Source of the DNA: a bacterium
GTDB lineage: Bacteria; Hinthialibacterota; Hinthialibacteria; Hinthialibacterales; Hinthialibacteraceae
Direction: 5' to 3'
Length of the DNA stretch: 64,000 nt
NCBI GenBank assembly: GCA_016125385.1
Contig: WGLV01000014.1
Coordinates: 23,307 to 87,306 of the forward strand
Part shown: positions 16,486 through 25,562 of the stretch, piece after piece
How positions within the stretch are numbered: the stretch's first letter is position 1
How the letters are laid out: each line of letters opens with the position of its first letter
Program-made: the position numbers and the translations under genes
Notes under the pieces: generated by a model
Seen by the model: the letters and a program-made list of their open reading frames with translations, nothing else
The model's database searches: none
Told to the model about the DNA's origin: nothing

Positions 16486-18819
16486 ATGAGAATTTTTCAC
16501 TTTTTTCTGTTTGCGACCATTTGTCTGATAACGGCATACGCTCAGCCGGTTCCTCCGGTTTATCATGCCGGCGTATTTCAACAGGAAGTATCCCGCGCCT
16601 ATACCAAGGCGGATGGTTTGTTGTCGAATAACGTGCTGAGTATCGCGATTTCGAACTCGGGTAAAGTCTATGCGGGGACGGACAAGGGCTTGTCAACATT
16701 CGACGGAGCCTCATGGAAAACCATCGACGGCGTCGATGGGCCAGTAACCCTGATCGTAATCACGAATGATGCGGTAATTGCGCTCACGGGCGCCACATGG
16801 ATGCGGATCGAACCGAAGATCGAACCGGCGGGGTGGAACGCCGTGGATGGCGTCAACGACGCGGCGCTAGCGAATACTCCCTGGTTCGCCATGAACAACG
16901 GGATCAATCGGATCGTCAGTGAGGCGATCCAGCAGGCGCCGGTGTCGCCGGGAGCGCCGTATCCGGGCGAAGCCTATTGCATCAAGGCGGGGCCGTTTGG
17001 CGCGATCGCCGCAGGAACGGAAAACGGTTTATATCTTTCCAGCAATGGGGCCGCGTTCAAGCCGGTTTATCCCAATGATGAGAGTGGGCGCAGCTGGGCG
17101 CCGCGTGAGGTGAAAGCGCTGACTTTCGACGAGCAATCGCGCATGTGGTTTGGTTCGCCGCAAGGCGTGGGGATGTTTGACGGAAAGTCATGGACGCTGT
17201 TTGAGGGCAAAGACGGCCTGCCGATCAATCGCTTCACCTGCGCGGCGGCGGGCGGCGGCGCGGTGTGGTTCGGTGGGCCGGTCGGGGCGATCCGGTATGA
17301 CGGCGACGGCTTCGCGTATCGTCAGGGGCCGCGTTGGCTGCCCGGCGACGATGTGCGCGGCGTCACGGTGAACGAAAAAGGAGAGGCCTGGTTCGCGACC
17401 GCGAAGGGCGTTGGTTTCATCGGTTTTCAGGATATGACACTCGCTCAAAAAGCGGCGTTTTATGAAGACGAGGCCGATAAATTCATCAAGCGCACCGAGT
17501 TCGGTTATCTCTCCGAGGTGAATCTCGAAAAGCCCGGCGACAAGAGCCATATCATTTATTCAGACAGCGACAACGATGGTCTCTGGACCAGCATGTATGG
17601 CGCGGGCGAGTGTTTCGCCTACGCGGCGACGAAAGATCCCAAGGCCAAAGAACGCGCGACGAAAGCCTTTGAAGCGTTGCGCTATTTAAGCATCGCACCC
17701 GCGAATGGAGAGATCGAACAGCAGCCCGGTTTCGTGGCTCGCACCGTGTTGCCCACCACGGAGCCTGACCCCAATCTGCGCCACGGGCACACGCTCGAAG
17801 GACAGCGGGAAGATCGCGACAACGGAGATACGCTGTGGAAGGTTTACACGCCCCGCTGGGTGAAGACGCGCGACGGCAAGTATTGGTATAAAACCGATAC
17901 GAGCTCAGACGAACTCGATGGGCATTACTTTTTTTATGCGCAGTATTACGAACTCGCCGCCGAGACGGACGCCGAAAAAGACGCCGTGCGCGAGGTGGTG
18001 CGCAACCTGACGGATCACCTGATGCGGAACGATTACTGTCTGATCGATCACGATGGCACGCCGACTCGCTGGGCGGTTTACTCACCCGACGCGCTCAATC
18101 ACGATCCTAACTGGTGGAGCGAACGCGGGCTGAAATCGCTGAGCATTCTTTCGTATCTGACGGTGGCAGAGCACATCACCGGCGACGCGAAGTACAGCGA
18201 CGCGATCCGGGAGCTCAGAGAGAAGGACGCTTTCGATACCAATGCCATGATCGCCAAGGTACAGTTCGGCATCGGCTCGGGCAACCAGTCCGACGATGAA
18301 ATGGCGGTGATGAATTATTACGATCTGATCCGTTATACCAAAGACGAAACGCTTCGATCGGAGATGGCGTATTCGTTTTATCAATACTGGATCATGGATC
18401 AGCCCGAGATGAACCCGTTTTTTAACTACGCCTTCGCCGCGTGTTCATATGGAATTCAATATTCAAATCCGTGGGGGAGTTACTGGCTGCAACCGTGGGA
18501 GGGCTGGCTGGACGATTCGATGGCGACGCTGCATGGCTTTCCACTCGACCGGGCGAACTGGCCGCTGCACAACAGCGACCGGCTCGACATCGTTCTGCTG
18601 CCCCGGCAGGCGCAGGCGGAACCGTATGAAGAGCCGCGTCGTTCGCGCGGCGTGCGAGTAAACGGAAAAGTTTTACCAATCCAAGAGCGTCATTTCAATC
18701 ACTGGAACACCGATCCCTATGCGTTGAATTACGGCGGCGACGGGCGCACGCTCGCCAGCGGGGCCGTTTATCTGCTGCCTTATTACATGGGGTTGTATCA
18801 CGGCTTCATTCAAGAGTGA
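16486..18819 (+). CDS. Exported two-part protein: ligand-sensor-type beta-propeller plus alpha-barrel domain
   Basis: The protein has about 777 residues with a signal peptide ending at A-Y-A-Q. Residues 30-310 contain Reg_prop-type repeats (A-D-G-L-L-S-N-N-V-L-S-I-A, V-Y-A-G-T-D-K-G-L-S, M-W-F-G-S-P-Q-G-V-G, A-W-F-A-T-A-K-G-V-G) like the sensor part of hybrid two-component systems. No kinase follows. Instead residues about 320-700 are helix-rich, with repeats of W-x-S-M-Y-G-A-G-E-C-F-A-Y and aromatic clusters, suggesting an (alpha/alpha)6 barrel of the type found in glycan lyases and hydrolases. A glycan-binding or glycan-active secreted protein is inferred. I chose ATG 16486 because the signal peptide starts there; ATG 16477 and TTG 16468 are in frame upstream. 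Confidence 0.75.
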   Translation: MRIFHFFLFATICLITAYAQPVPPVYHAGVFQQEVSRAYTKADGLLSNNVLSIAISNSGKVYAGTDKGLSTFDGASWKTIDGVDGPVTLIVITNDAVIALTGATWMRIEPKIEPAGWNAVDGVNDAALANTPWFAMNNGINRIVSEAIQQAPVSPGAPYPGEAYCIKAGPFGAIAAGTENGLYLSSNGAAFKPVYPNDESGRSWAPREVKALTFDEQSRMWFGSPQGVGMFDGKSWTLFEGKDGLPINRFTCAAAGGGAVWFGGPVGAIRYDGDGFAYRQGPRWLPGDDVRGVTVNEKGEAWFATAKGVGFIGFQDMTLAQKAAFYEDEADKFIKRTEFGYLSEVNLEKPGDKSHIIYSDSDNDGLWTSMYGAGECFAYAATKDPKAKERATKAFEALRYLSIAPANGEIEQQPGFVARTVLPTTEPDPNLRHGHTLEGQREDRDNGDTLWKVYTPRWVKTRDGKYWYKTDTSSDELDGHYFFYAQYYELAAETDAEKDAVREVVRNLTDHLMRNDYCLIDHDGTPTRWAVYSPDALNHDPNWWSERGLKSLSILSYLTVAEHITGDAKYSDAIRELREKDAFDTNAMIAKVQFGIGSGNQSDDEMAVMNYYDLIRYTKDETLRSEMAYSFYQYWIMDQPEMNPFFNYAFAACSYGIQYSNPWGSYWLQPWEGWLDDSMATLHGFPLDRANWPLHNSDRLDIVLLPRQAQAEPYEEPRRSRGVRVNGKVLPIQERHFNHWNTDPYALNYGGDGRTLASGAVYLLPYYMGLYHGFIQE

Positions 18820-18844
18820 ATGATAAGAGAATCGGGCAATGAAA

Positions 18845-18869
18845 GAGGCGGCCTTGGCCGCCTTTTTTT
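18845..18869 (+). terminator. Rho-independent terminator
   Basis: The inverted repeat AGGCGGCC-TT-GGCCGCCT is followed by seven T. It lies 26 bases after the propeller gene stop. The stem sequence is the same as that of the terminator at 20105. Confidence 0.85.
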
Positions 18870-19026
18870 GTGGGCGGCTGTAGACCTGCATTATTCTGTT
18901 GCATGAATTGTGGGTAATTAGATCGGTTATGTTAATTTTATTTGAAATAAATGGGTACAGCCTGGATATAGATTGAGACCAGCCGTAATTTCGGCTGAGA
19001 TCACGATCGTATCATGAGGTGATTCA

Positions 19027-20076
19027 ATGCAGGTTTGTGAAACTAGCGTGGAGCAATTTGGCGAAAAACTGATGACGGAACTCTCAGCGGCTGCGACCGC
19101 GCCCCTGGTGATCGTCGGTCACCGGCTGGGCATGTGGGACGCGTTGGCACAGGCGCCCGCCTCGGCGGGTGAACTTGCGCGGCGCGCTCATGTGAACGAG
19201 CGATGCGCGCTTGAATGGCTGTGCGCTCAGGCAGCGGCGGGGTACGTTGAATACGACGCGATGCTGGATCAATTCAACATGAACGAAGCCCAGATCGCGG
19301 CGTTTACCGATGAAGACAGTCCGATGTACGCTATCGGTCATTTTTACGGACTGATCTCAATCGCAATTGATGAAGAGAAAGTCGCGGAGGCTTATCGAAG
19401 CGGGGGGAGCCTTCCGTGGGGGATGCACAACAGCTGCCTGTTCTGCGGGACCGAACTCTCATTCCGGCCCGAATACATCAATCGATTGCTGGGCGAATGG
19501 ATTCCCGCGCTTGACGGCATGGAAGAAAAACTGCGGGCGGGCGTTCGCGTGGCTGATGTCGGTTGCGGACATGGCTTGTCGACGCTGTTGATGGCGGAGG
19601 CGTTTCCCAAATCGCAATTCACCGGTTTTGATTATCACAAACCCTCGATCAAGCATGCGGCGGAGATCGCTCGGGAGAAGGGATTGCGCAACATTCGATT
19701 TGAATGCGCCGGGGCGCAAGGCTATGACGGCGAGTTCGATCTGATCTCTTTTTTTGATTCACTGCATGACATGGGAGATCCGGTCGGCGTCATGCGTTAC
19801 GCCAAGGCCCGGCTCGAGGGCGATGGAATGGTGATGCTGGTCGAACCGTTCGCTCACGATGAACTGGAGAAGAATTTCACGCCAGTGGGGCGGATGAGTT
19901 ATGCGTTTTCCGCGATGATCTGTACGCTTAACGCGCTCAGCCAGGATGGCGGGATGGCGCTTGGCGCGCAGGCGGGTCCGGGGCGGCTGAAGGCGGTGGC
20001 GGAACAGGCTGGCTTCGCACGCGTCCGCACGGCGGCTGAGACTCCGTTCAACCTGGTGATGGAAGCGAGAAAATGA
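19027..20076 (+). CDS. SAM-dependent methyltransferase with N-terminal winged helix
   Basis: The protein has 349 residues and is soluble. Residues 1-110 form a helix-turn-helix/winged-helix dimerisation region (A-G-E-L-A-R-R-A-H-V-N-E-R). Residues about 170-300 are a class I methyltransferase with motif I V-A-D-V-G-C-G-H-G-L-S near residue 176, motif II F-T-G-F-D-Y, and D-L-I-S-F-F-D-S-L-H-D as motif IV. The layout matches the Rv2258c-like/O-methyltransferase-like group of transcription-factor-fold methyltransferases. The substrate is unknown. It stands alone between two terminators, so the neighbours give no hint. GAGGTG lies about 7 bases before the ATG. Confidence 0.82.
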   Translation: MQVCETSVEQFGEKLMTELSAAATAPLVIVGHRLGMWDALAQAPASAGELARRAHVNERCALEWLCAQAAAGYVEYDAMLDQFNMNEAQIAAFTDEDSPMYAIGHFYGLISIAIDEEKVAEAYRSGGSLPWGMHNSCLFCGTELSFRPEYINRLLGEWIPALDGMEEKLRAGVRVADVGCGHGLSTLLMAEAFPKSQFTGFDYHKPSIKHAAEIAREKGLRNIRFECAGAQGYDGEFDLISFFDSLHDMGDPVGVMRYAKARLEGDGMVMLVEPFAHDELEKNFTPVGRMSYAFSAMICTLNALSQDGGMALGAQAGPGRLKAVAEQAGFARVRTAAETPFNLVMEARK

Positions 20077-20104
20077 CGCCGGTTGACGATTCTGATGGCG
20101 ATGC

Positions 20105-20132
20105 AAAAAGGCGGCCCTGGCCGCCTTTTTTT
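20105..20132 (+). terminator. Rho-independent terminator
   Basis: AAAAAGGCGGCC pairs with GGCCGCCTTTTT, followed by more T. It lies 29 bases after the methyltransferase stop. Confidence 0.88.
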
Positions 20133-20215
20133 GTTTCTGGTTGACAACAGAAATTTAAGGGATCATGGATTTTGGCAAGATAACAACCGATTGAATTATT
20201 GTTATATTGTATCGA

Positions 20216-20242
20216 TTGATCGTATAAAAAATTTGTTATAAT
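20216..20242 (+). promoter_or_regulatory. Candidate promoter for the TPR/ASPIC gene
   Basis: A perfect TATAAT at 20237-20242 lies 15 bases after TTGATC at 20216. The spacing is short, so only the -10 box is convincing. It ends 36 bases before the start codon. Confidence 0.35.
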
Positions 20243-20278
20243 TGATTTGACATAATCATGTTTTGAGGTGGAACTCCA

Positions 20279-23158
20279 ATGGGGAAATTGGTTCACAGCA
20301 GAAGAATGCTGCTTGTGTATTTATTTGTAACTATTTGTTTTAATTCAAATTATGGCTATTGTTCGATAGAGGCTGTGATCGAAGCGATTCGCGGTCATTC
20401 TCCGGAGAGAGCGCGAATTGAATTGAGGCGTTTCAAAGATAACCTCTCTTTGGATGAAATCATAAAGTTTGATGTCGTCCTCCAGTCAATTCAACCTGAT
20501 GAACAATGGATGACGTTTCTTTCGGACTTGTGTGAGCGTTTTCCTGAGTCGGGTTTGTTGAAATCCCACTTGGCCAGACTCCTGATCCTGACCAATCATA
20601 CCAGTGAAGGGATGGATATCTTCAAACAGGCTGTTACGGCGGAACCTGATAACCCTGTTCTTCTCTATCGGGCCGCCATGCTGGCGTATATCTCCAATCA
20701 ATACGATTCCGCAAGCCGCTGGATCGATGATTTGTTGCGAATCGAGCCGGTTCATGCGGATGGCCTGTTTGTGAAAGGGGCTTTACTGTCACGGCGAGGC
20801 GAATACGAGCAGGCGCGCCGTGTTCTGCTGGAAGCGGCCCGGTTAAAACCAGAGCATCCACTGGTGTATCAGGAACTGGGAGTAATTGAAAACGCCGACG
20901 GACGACCGGACCGGGCGGAAGGATATTTGAGAAAGGCCGTACAAGATAATCCATTTCACCTTGAGGCGTACAATCAATTGATTGTCAGCCTGGCCCGGCA
21001 GAAAAAAAACAAGGAACTTGAACCGATTCGGGACGCGGCGGCTTATCTTAATTCATGGGGTAAGGGAAAACTGAACCGTATTCATTCCCTTGAATCGAGA
21101 AAAGAATTGTTAACCGCCGACGAAGCGTTTGAGCTGGCGGTTGAATATTGCAGCGTCGAGCGCTCAGACCTGGCGCAACGTCTGGTCGAAAGCGTATTGA
21201 AGACAGGGCGAGAGAATGACCGGTTGCGGTTTCTGGCCGGCCAGATCGAGTATTTCCACCAGAACTATCAAAATTGCCTCGAACATCTGGAGCAGGTAAG
21301 CGACTCTAGGTTGGAAGGGCTTGAGCGGTATTGGGAATTGAAAACGGGATCTCTATTGCGTATCGGCCGGATGGAAGAATTCAGATCAGCGATCGAAGCC
21401 GCGTTGAAACAATATCCGGATTCCATCTCATTGCGTGAATTGCTTCGTGAATCGGAAACAGCCGGTTCTACACAACGCCAATTCGAAGAGCCAGAGATTG
21501 CGGAAAAAACTTCTGACGCCGCTCCCCCCGCTTCAACCGCCGCTGAATCCAATGATCCTGCTTCGTGTATGTCTTCACCTCTCGTTCCAGAATCCGTTGC
21601 GTTTCAATTTGCCGACGCGAGCGAGGCGAGCGGGATCACTACGTTTGAACATCGTCTCGGTCACGCGGACAAGCGCTGGATTATCGATGCGATGGGGTCG
21701 GGCGTAGCAGTGGGCGACTATGATAACGACGGCGACGACGATCTGTATTTCGTTAACGGCCGGCCCGACGCTATAACGCCCGATCTCCGATGGCGCAACG
21801 CGTTGTTTCGTAACGACGGGGGACGCTTTACCGATGTGACGGAACAGGCGGGAGTGGGCGATCCGGGATTCGGCATGGCGGCGGTGTGGGGCGATGTGAA
21901 CAACGACGGATGGATCGATTTATACGTGGGAAATTATGGCCGCAACGTCCTGTATCTCAATCGGGGCGACGGAACGTTTGAAGATATCTCCACGCGGTCA
22001 GGGGCGGATGACGACGGCTATTGCGCCGGCCTGGCGTTTGGCGATGTTGACCACGACGGAGATCTCGATCTTTATGTAGGGAATTACGTCGATTTTGATC
22101 CTGCTCGTGACGGCGATTTGCGGGGCGAGTTTCACGGAATGGCCGTGTTTCCTCACCCCCTGGCGTTTAATTCACAACCGGATCGCCTGTTGATTAACGA
22201 TGGATTCGGCGGGTTTCATGATGAAGCAGTGAAACGTGGTTTACGTATGGATGATGGGCGCGCGATGGGGGTTGTGTTTATGGATTTGGATCTCGACGGC
22301 GATCTTGATTTGTATGTGGCGAACGATTCGTCATCCAATTGCGTTTTTCTAAACATTGGCGATGGATATTTTGAGGATATGAGTTACTCGTCTGGCGGCG
22401 CCTTTACGAAAAACGGTCAGGCTCACGCCAGTATGGGCCTGGCTCCAGGGGATTTCGATAATGACGGCTTCATCGATCTGGCCGTGACTTCGTATGCGTA
22501 CCAGACCGATCTGATCTACAGGAACCTGGGCGGAGGATTGATGGACGACGTCACTGGGGCGCTTGGGCTTTCGCAAAACAGTTACGCGAAAGTGACGTGG
22601 GGAGTGCATTGGTGCGATTTCAACTCGGATGGATTTCTCGATCTGTTTACCGCCAACGGACATCTGTATCCACAAGCCGATTCGCTCCGGGGCGAATCGC
22701 CATATAAGCAAGGCGTCTCGTTCTACCAGAATCTCGGGACGAAATTCATGGAAAATACGGAAAAGAGCATGAATCAGCTGAGAATCGAGTCGTGCCGAGG
22801 GTCCGCGCTGCTGGATTACGACGGCGACGGAGACATGGACATCGCGGTGAATTGCATCGATTCACACCCGTTGCTGCTCGAAAACCGGACGCCCTCCGGC
22901 TCATGGATAAAAGTCAAACTGGCGGGGACCAGCGCACAGACTTATGGCGTACGGATTACGGCGACCGCGGGGAAACGGATATGGATGCGAATGGTGGATG
23001 GCGGTTCCAGCTACCTGTCTCAATCCAGCGCCGTTCAGCATTTTGGTTTTGGATCGCTTGAACGCATCGACGCCGTTACCGTGTATTGGCTCGACGCGCC
23101 GCCAACCCGAATCGGCTCGCCGTTGATCAATCAGACGATCGTGATCAAGCATCCATGA
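20279..23158 (+). CDS. Exported TPR + FG-GAP/VCBS + ASPIC/UnbV fusion protein
   Basis: The protein has 959 residues with a signal peptide. Residues about 60-400 are tetratricopeptide repeats (for example A-R-L-K-P-E-H-P-L-V-Y-Q-E-L-G). A Pro/Ser/Thr-rich linker near 400-435 follows. Residues 440-880 hold FG-GAP/VCBS repeats with calcium-loop motifs such as D-Y-D-N-D-G-D-D-D-L-Y, D-V-N-N-D-G-W-I-D-L and D-V-D-H-D-G-D-L-D-L. The C-terminal 80 residues are an ASPIC/UnbV domain. The repeats should build a beta-propeller for cell-surface or protein binding; the molecular role of these CRTAC1-like bacterial proteins is unknown. GAGGTGG lies 7 bases before the ATG. It converges on sucrose synthase with a 13-base gap and no clear terminator. 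Compare the separate FG-GAP and TPR genes at 58929 and 60606. Confidence 0.88.
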   Translation: MGKLVHSRRMLLVYLFVTICFNSNYGYCSIEAVIEAIRGHSPERARIELRRFKDNLSLDEIIKFDVVLQSIQPDEQWMTFLSDLCERFPESGLLKSHLARLLILTNHTSEGMDIFKQAVTAEPDNPVLLYRAAMLAYISNQYDSASRWIDDLLRIEPVHADGLFVKGALLSRRGEYEQARRVLLEAARLKPEHPLVYQELGVIENADGRPDRAEGYLRKAVQDNPFHLEAYNQLIVSLARQKKNKELEPIRDAAAYLNSWGKGKLNRIHSLESRKELLTADEAFELAVEYCSVERSDLAQRLVESVLKTGRENDRLRFLAGQIEYFHQNYQNCLEHLEQVSDSRLEGLERYWELKTGSLLRIGRMEEFRSAIEAALKQYPDSISLRELLRESETAGSTQRQFEEPEIAEKTSDAAPPASTAAESNDPASCMSSPLVPESVAFQFADASEASGITTFEHRLGHADKRWIIDAMGSGVAVGDYDNDGDDDLYFVNGRPDAITPDLRWRNALFRNDGGRFTDVTEQAGVGDPGFGMAAVWGDVNNDGWIDLYVGNYGRNVLYLNRGDGTFEDISTRSGADDDGYCAGLAFGDVDHDGDLDLYVGNYVDFDPARDGDLRGEFHGMAVFPHPLAFNSQPDRLLINDGFGGFHDEAVKRGLRMDDGRAMGVVFMDLDLDGDLDLYVANDSSSNCVFLNIGDGYFEDMSYSSGGAFTKNGQAHASMGLAPGDFDNDGFIDLAVTSYAYQTDLIYRNLGGGLMDDVTGALGLSQNSYAKVTWGVHWCDFNSDGFLDLFTANGHLYPQADSLRGESPYKQGVSFYQNLGTKFMENTEKSMNQLRIESCRGSALLDYDGDGDMDIAVNCIDSHPLLLENRTPSGSWIKVKLAGTSAQTYGVRITATAGKRIWMRMVDGGSSYLSQSSAVQHFGFGSLERIDAVTVYWLDAPPTRIGSPLINQTIVIKHP

Positions 23159-23171
23159 CGAGACCGCGCGA

Positions 23172-25562
23172 TCAGGCGTGGGGAACCTCGTTGGCCAGAT
23201 TGCGGTAGGTCGCGCCGTAAAACATTTCCAGGTAGCGGCGCGTTTCCTCTCGTTCCAGATTGGAAACATATTTCCAGAATCCATAAATTCGCGAGAGGCT
23301 CATAAGCCGTTCGGCGTAGAGCTTCCAGTTATACCGCGTCCGGATGCGTTCGATGGCTCCATTGGAGATTTCATCCCAATACGATGGCTTCTCCTGGCAA
23401 CGCTCGAAGAACGCCGCCATTTTGCGGGCGGCTTCTTCACCGTGGTTAGGGTCGATGTGAAAACCGGAGACGCCGTCGACGATGATTTCATTGGGGCCGC
23501 CGTAGCGGGTGGCGAAGATGGGCAGACCCGACGACATCGCCTCAATGACGGTGAGACCGAACGCTTCGAACAACGCGGGCTGAACGAACGCGCCTTTGCG
23601 GTCGGCGATGACGCGGTAGACCTCGCCCGCCAGCCGTTTATCGAGTTGAAGCCCCATCCAGCGCACGCTCGAATCGAGATTGTGTTCGTCGAACAGATTA
23701 TGCATCTGATAAATCTGTTCGCGCTCTTCATTGTCGCCGGAGCGGTTGGGATCGGTGTATCCCCCCACCACCACGAGGTTGGCGGCTTCACGCAATTCGG
23801 TTGAGTTGGCGTACCAACTGACGAATCCCGTCAGGTTTTTGATTTTGTCCATGCGCGCCATGGTGAAGAGGACCGGTTTATCCGAATCGGCCAACGCGCC
23901 GCGCACGCCATCGCGCGCCTCGCCGAAGAGCAGATCGGATATCTCGCCCTGCATGTCTTTAAGGCGGCGATCGGTCTCTTTGTAGGAGAAGTAAATGCGG
24001 GGGTCGGCGCCCGGCGAAACGATGTTGAATTTGGGATCGAACAGATCGACGCCGGACGCGACGCGATACAGGCCCGGCATAGTGAATGAATGGTAACTTT
24101 CGTATTGCCCCACGCTGTCGGCGTTTCCGGCGATTTCCTGATAGGTGCTGGCGATGATGAAGTCGGCGGTGTTCATGGCGATGATGTCGGCGGTGAACTG
24201 GCAACCGAAGTGATATTGAGGATCGAGGTTGTGCCAGTAGAGATCGGAGAAGAGGTATTTCGATTTTTCCAGTGCGTGAGCGATGTTGCACTGAGTGACG
24301 TTGAGACGACGCGACAGGATCGAAGCGACCAGGTTGCCGTCGGAATAATTGCCGATAATAAGATCGGGGCTGTCGTCAAGAATGGACAGAATCTCTTTCT
24401 CCACCTCAATGGCGAAGCGTTCGAGATAAGGCCATACGTTGAATCGCGAGATCCAGTGAGGAACGACGTCGCCTTGCTCATTACGAAACGGCACGCGGAT
24501 AATTTTGGCGTTCTGGGTTCCGACGATGGGTTCGATGTGCTGATCGCAGCTGGTTTCACCCGCATCGGGAATCAGGCGTGTGACGACGAGAATCTGCGGC
24601 TCAATATCGAGACCGTGTTCGCGGATCTGGTCGCGCATTTCCTGTTCGAGCGCCAGAACCTGATCGAGAATGTAAACCACCTGACCGCCGGTGTCGGGAA
24701 GACCGAACACCTTGCCCTGACTGAAATATCCGTGCGGCGAAAGGATGACCAAGTTGTAGATCATGGGGATGCGGCTGAGAAAGCGGCTGATCATGTCGGG
24801 ATCGGGGCCCTCCATGATGTCGGTCAGAAGGTGGAACGATTCGACGATCCGCTTCACGGTTCGGCCCCAGCCCGGCTCGAAGCCGAGATTCTGAAGTTCA
24901 TGGGCGACGGCGTCCCATTCCGCGTCCTGAGGCTGGCCGGAGAGGTAATCGAGACCAGCGCGGAGCGCGGAACGCAATCCCCGGTTATCGGTGATCCGAT
25001 TGTTCACCATCAACTGCATGCCGTGGCACTGGTGAACGCGCATGAAATCGAGCAGTGACTTGTGTCCATTACGATTTTCAGTGAACAGGCGGTTGGAGAG
25101 ATAGCGGTTTAAAAACTCGACGCCTCGGCCGATATTGCGCGGTTCAGAGAGTTTGGGGAAGTCGCGGTTGAACGGGCTCAGGTCGATTTCCATCACCCAG
25201 TCATCGTCGCCCTGAGAGGTGTTGACGAGGCGCTCTTTGAACCGTAAAAACGCGGAGACTCCGATCTCTTCGAAATCGACGGTTTCGGCGTGAAAGCGCA
25301 CGTAGATCCATTCCGCCACGCGGGGCCGGATGGCGAAGCATAACCACGAACCCGAGACGCAAACCTCCTGAGTACGGCGCACCACGCGTTCAAAGGGCGT
25401 GTGGCGCAAGTCGCATTCGGCGGTCGATTCGCAGAACGCGGTGAACGCGTCCCACACATCCGACTGGAGCAGAATCTGACGGTCGAGACCGGTCAGCTGC
25501 CGTAAAAACGCATACAGCGCGTTATGGTTGGATTCGATGGTTTTGCGGATGATTTCAATCAT
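23172..25562 (-). CDS. Sucrose synthase
   Basis: The protein has 796 residues, about the length of plant and cyanobacterial sucrose synthases (near 800). It reversibly makes UDP- or ADP-glucose and fructose from sucrose and a nucleoside diphosphate. The N-terminal 270 residues are the SUS regulatory region. The GT4 core begins with [10 protein letters not shown] and [15 protein letters not shown], both diagnostic. The donor-binding E-x7-E motif is in [11 protein letters not shown]. Its ATG overlaps the stop of the sucrose-phosphate synthase gene by four bases (ATGA), so the two are translated together. The pair gives both synthesis and recovery of sucrose, probably as compatible solute or carbon store. 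The protein is cytoplasmic, with no signal peptide. Confidence 0.93.
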   Translation of the reverse strand: MIEIIRKTIESNHNALYAFLRQLTGLDRQILLQSDVWDAFTAFCESTAECDLRHTPFERVVRRTQEVCVSGSWLCFAIRPRVAEWIYVRFHAETVDFEEIGVSAFLRFKERLVNTSQGDDDWVMEIDLSPFNRDFPKLSEPRNIGRGVEFLNRYLSNRLFTENRNGHKSLLDFMRVHQCHGMQLMVNNRITDNRGLRSALRAGLDYLSGQPQDAEWDAVAHELQNLGFEPGWGRTVKRIVESFHLLTDIMEGPDPDMISRFLSRIPMIYNLVILSPHGYFSQGKVFGLPDTGGQVVYILDQVLALEQEMRDQIREHGLDIEPQILVVTRLIPDAGETSCDQHIEPIVGTQNAKIIRVPFRNEQGDVVPHWISRFNVWPYLERFAIEVEKEILSILDDSPDLIIGNYSDGNLVASILSRRLNVTQCNIAHALEKSKYLFSDLYWHNLDPQYHFGCQFTADIIAMNTADFIIASTYQEIAGNADSVGQYESYHSFTMPGLYRVASGVDLFDPKFNIVSPGADPRIYFSYKETDRRLKDMQGEISDLLFGEARDGVRGALADSDKPVLFTMARMDKIKNLTGFVSWYANSTELREAANLVVVGGYTDPNRSGDNEEREQIYQMHNLFDEHNLDSSVRWMGLQLDKRLAGEVYRVIADRKGAFVQPALFEAFGLTVIEAMSSGLPIFATRYGGPNEIIVDGVSGFHIDPNHGEEAARKMAAFFERCQEKPSYWDEISNGAIERIRTRYNWKLYAERLMSLSRIYGFWKYVSNLEREETRRYLEMFYGATYRNLANEVPHA

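Noticed and set aside
16486..18819. Hybrid two-component sensor kinase, because of the Reg_prop repeats
   Set aside because: There is no transmembrane helix after the propeller and no HisKA, ATPase or receiver motif in the rest of the protein.
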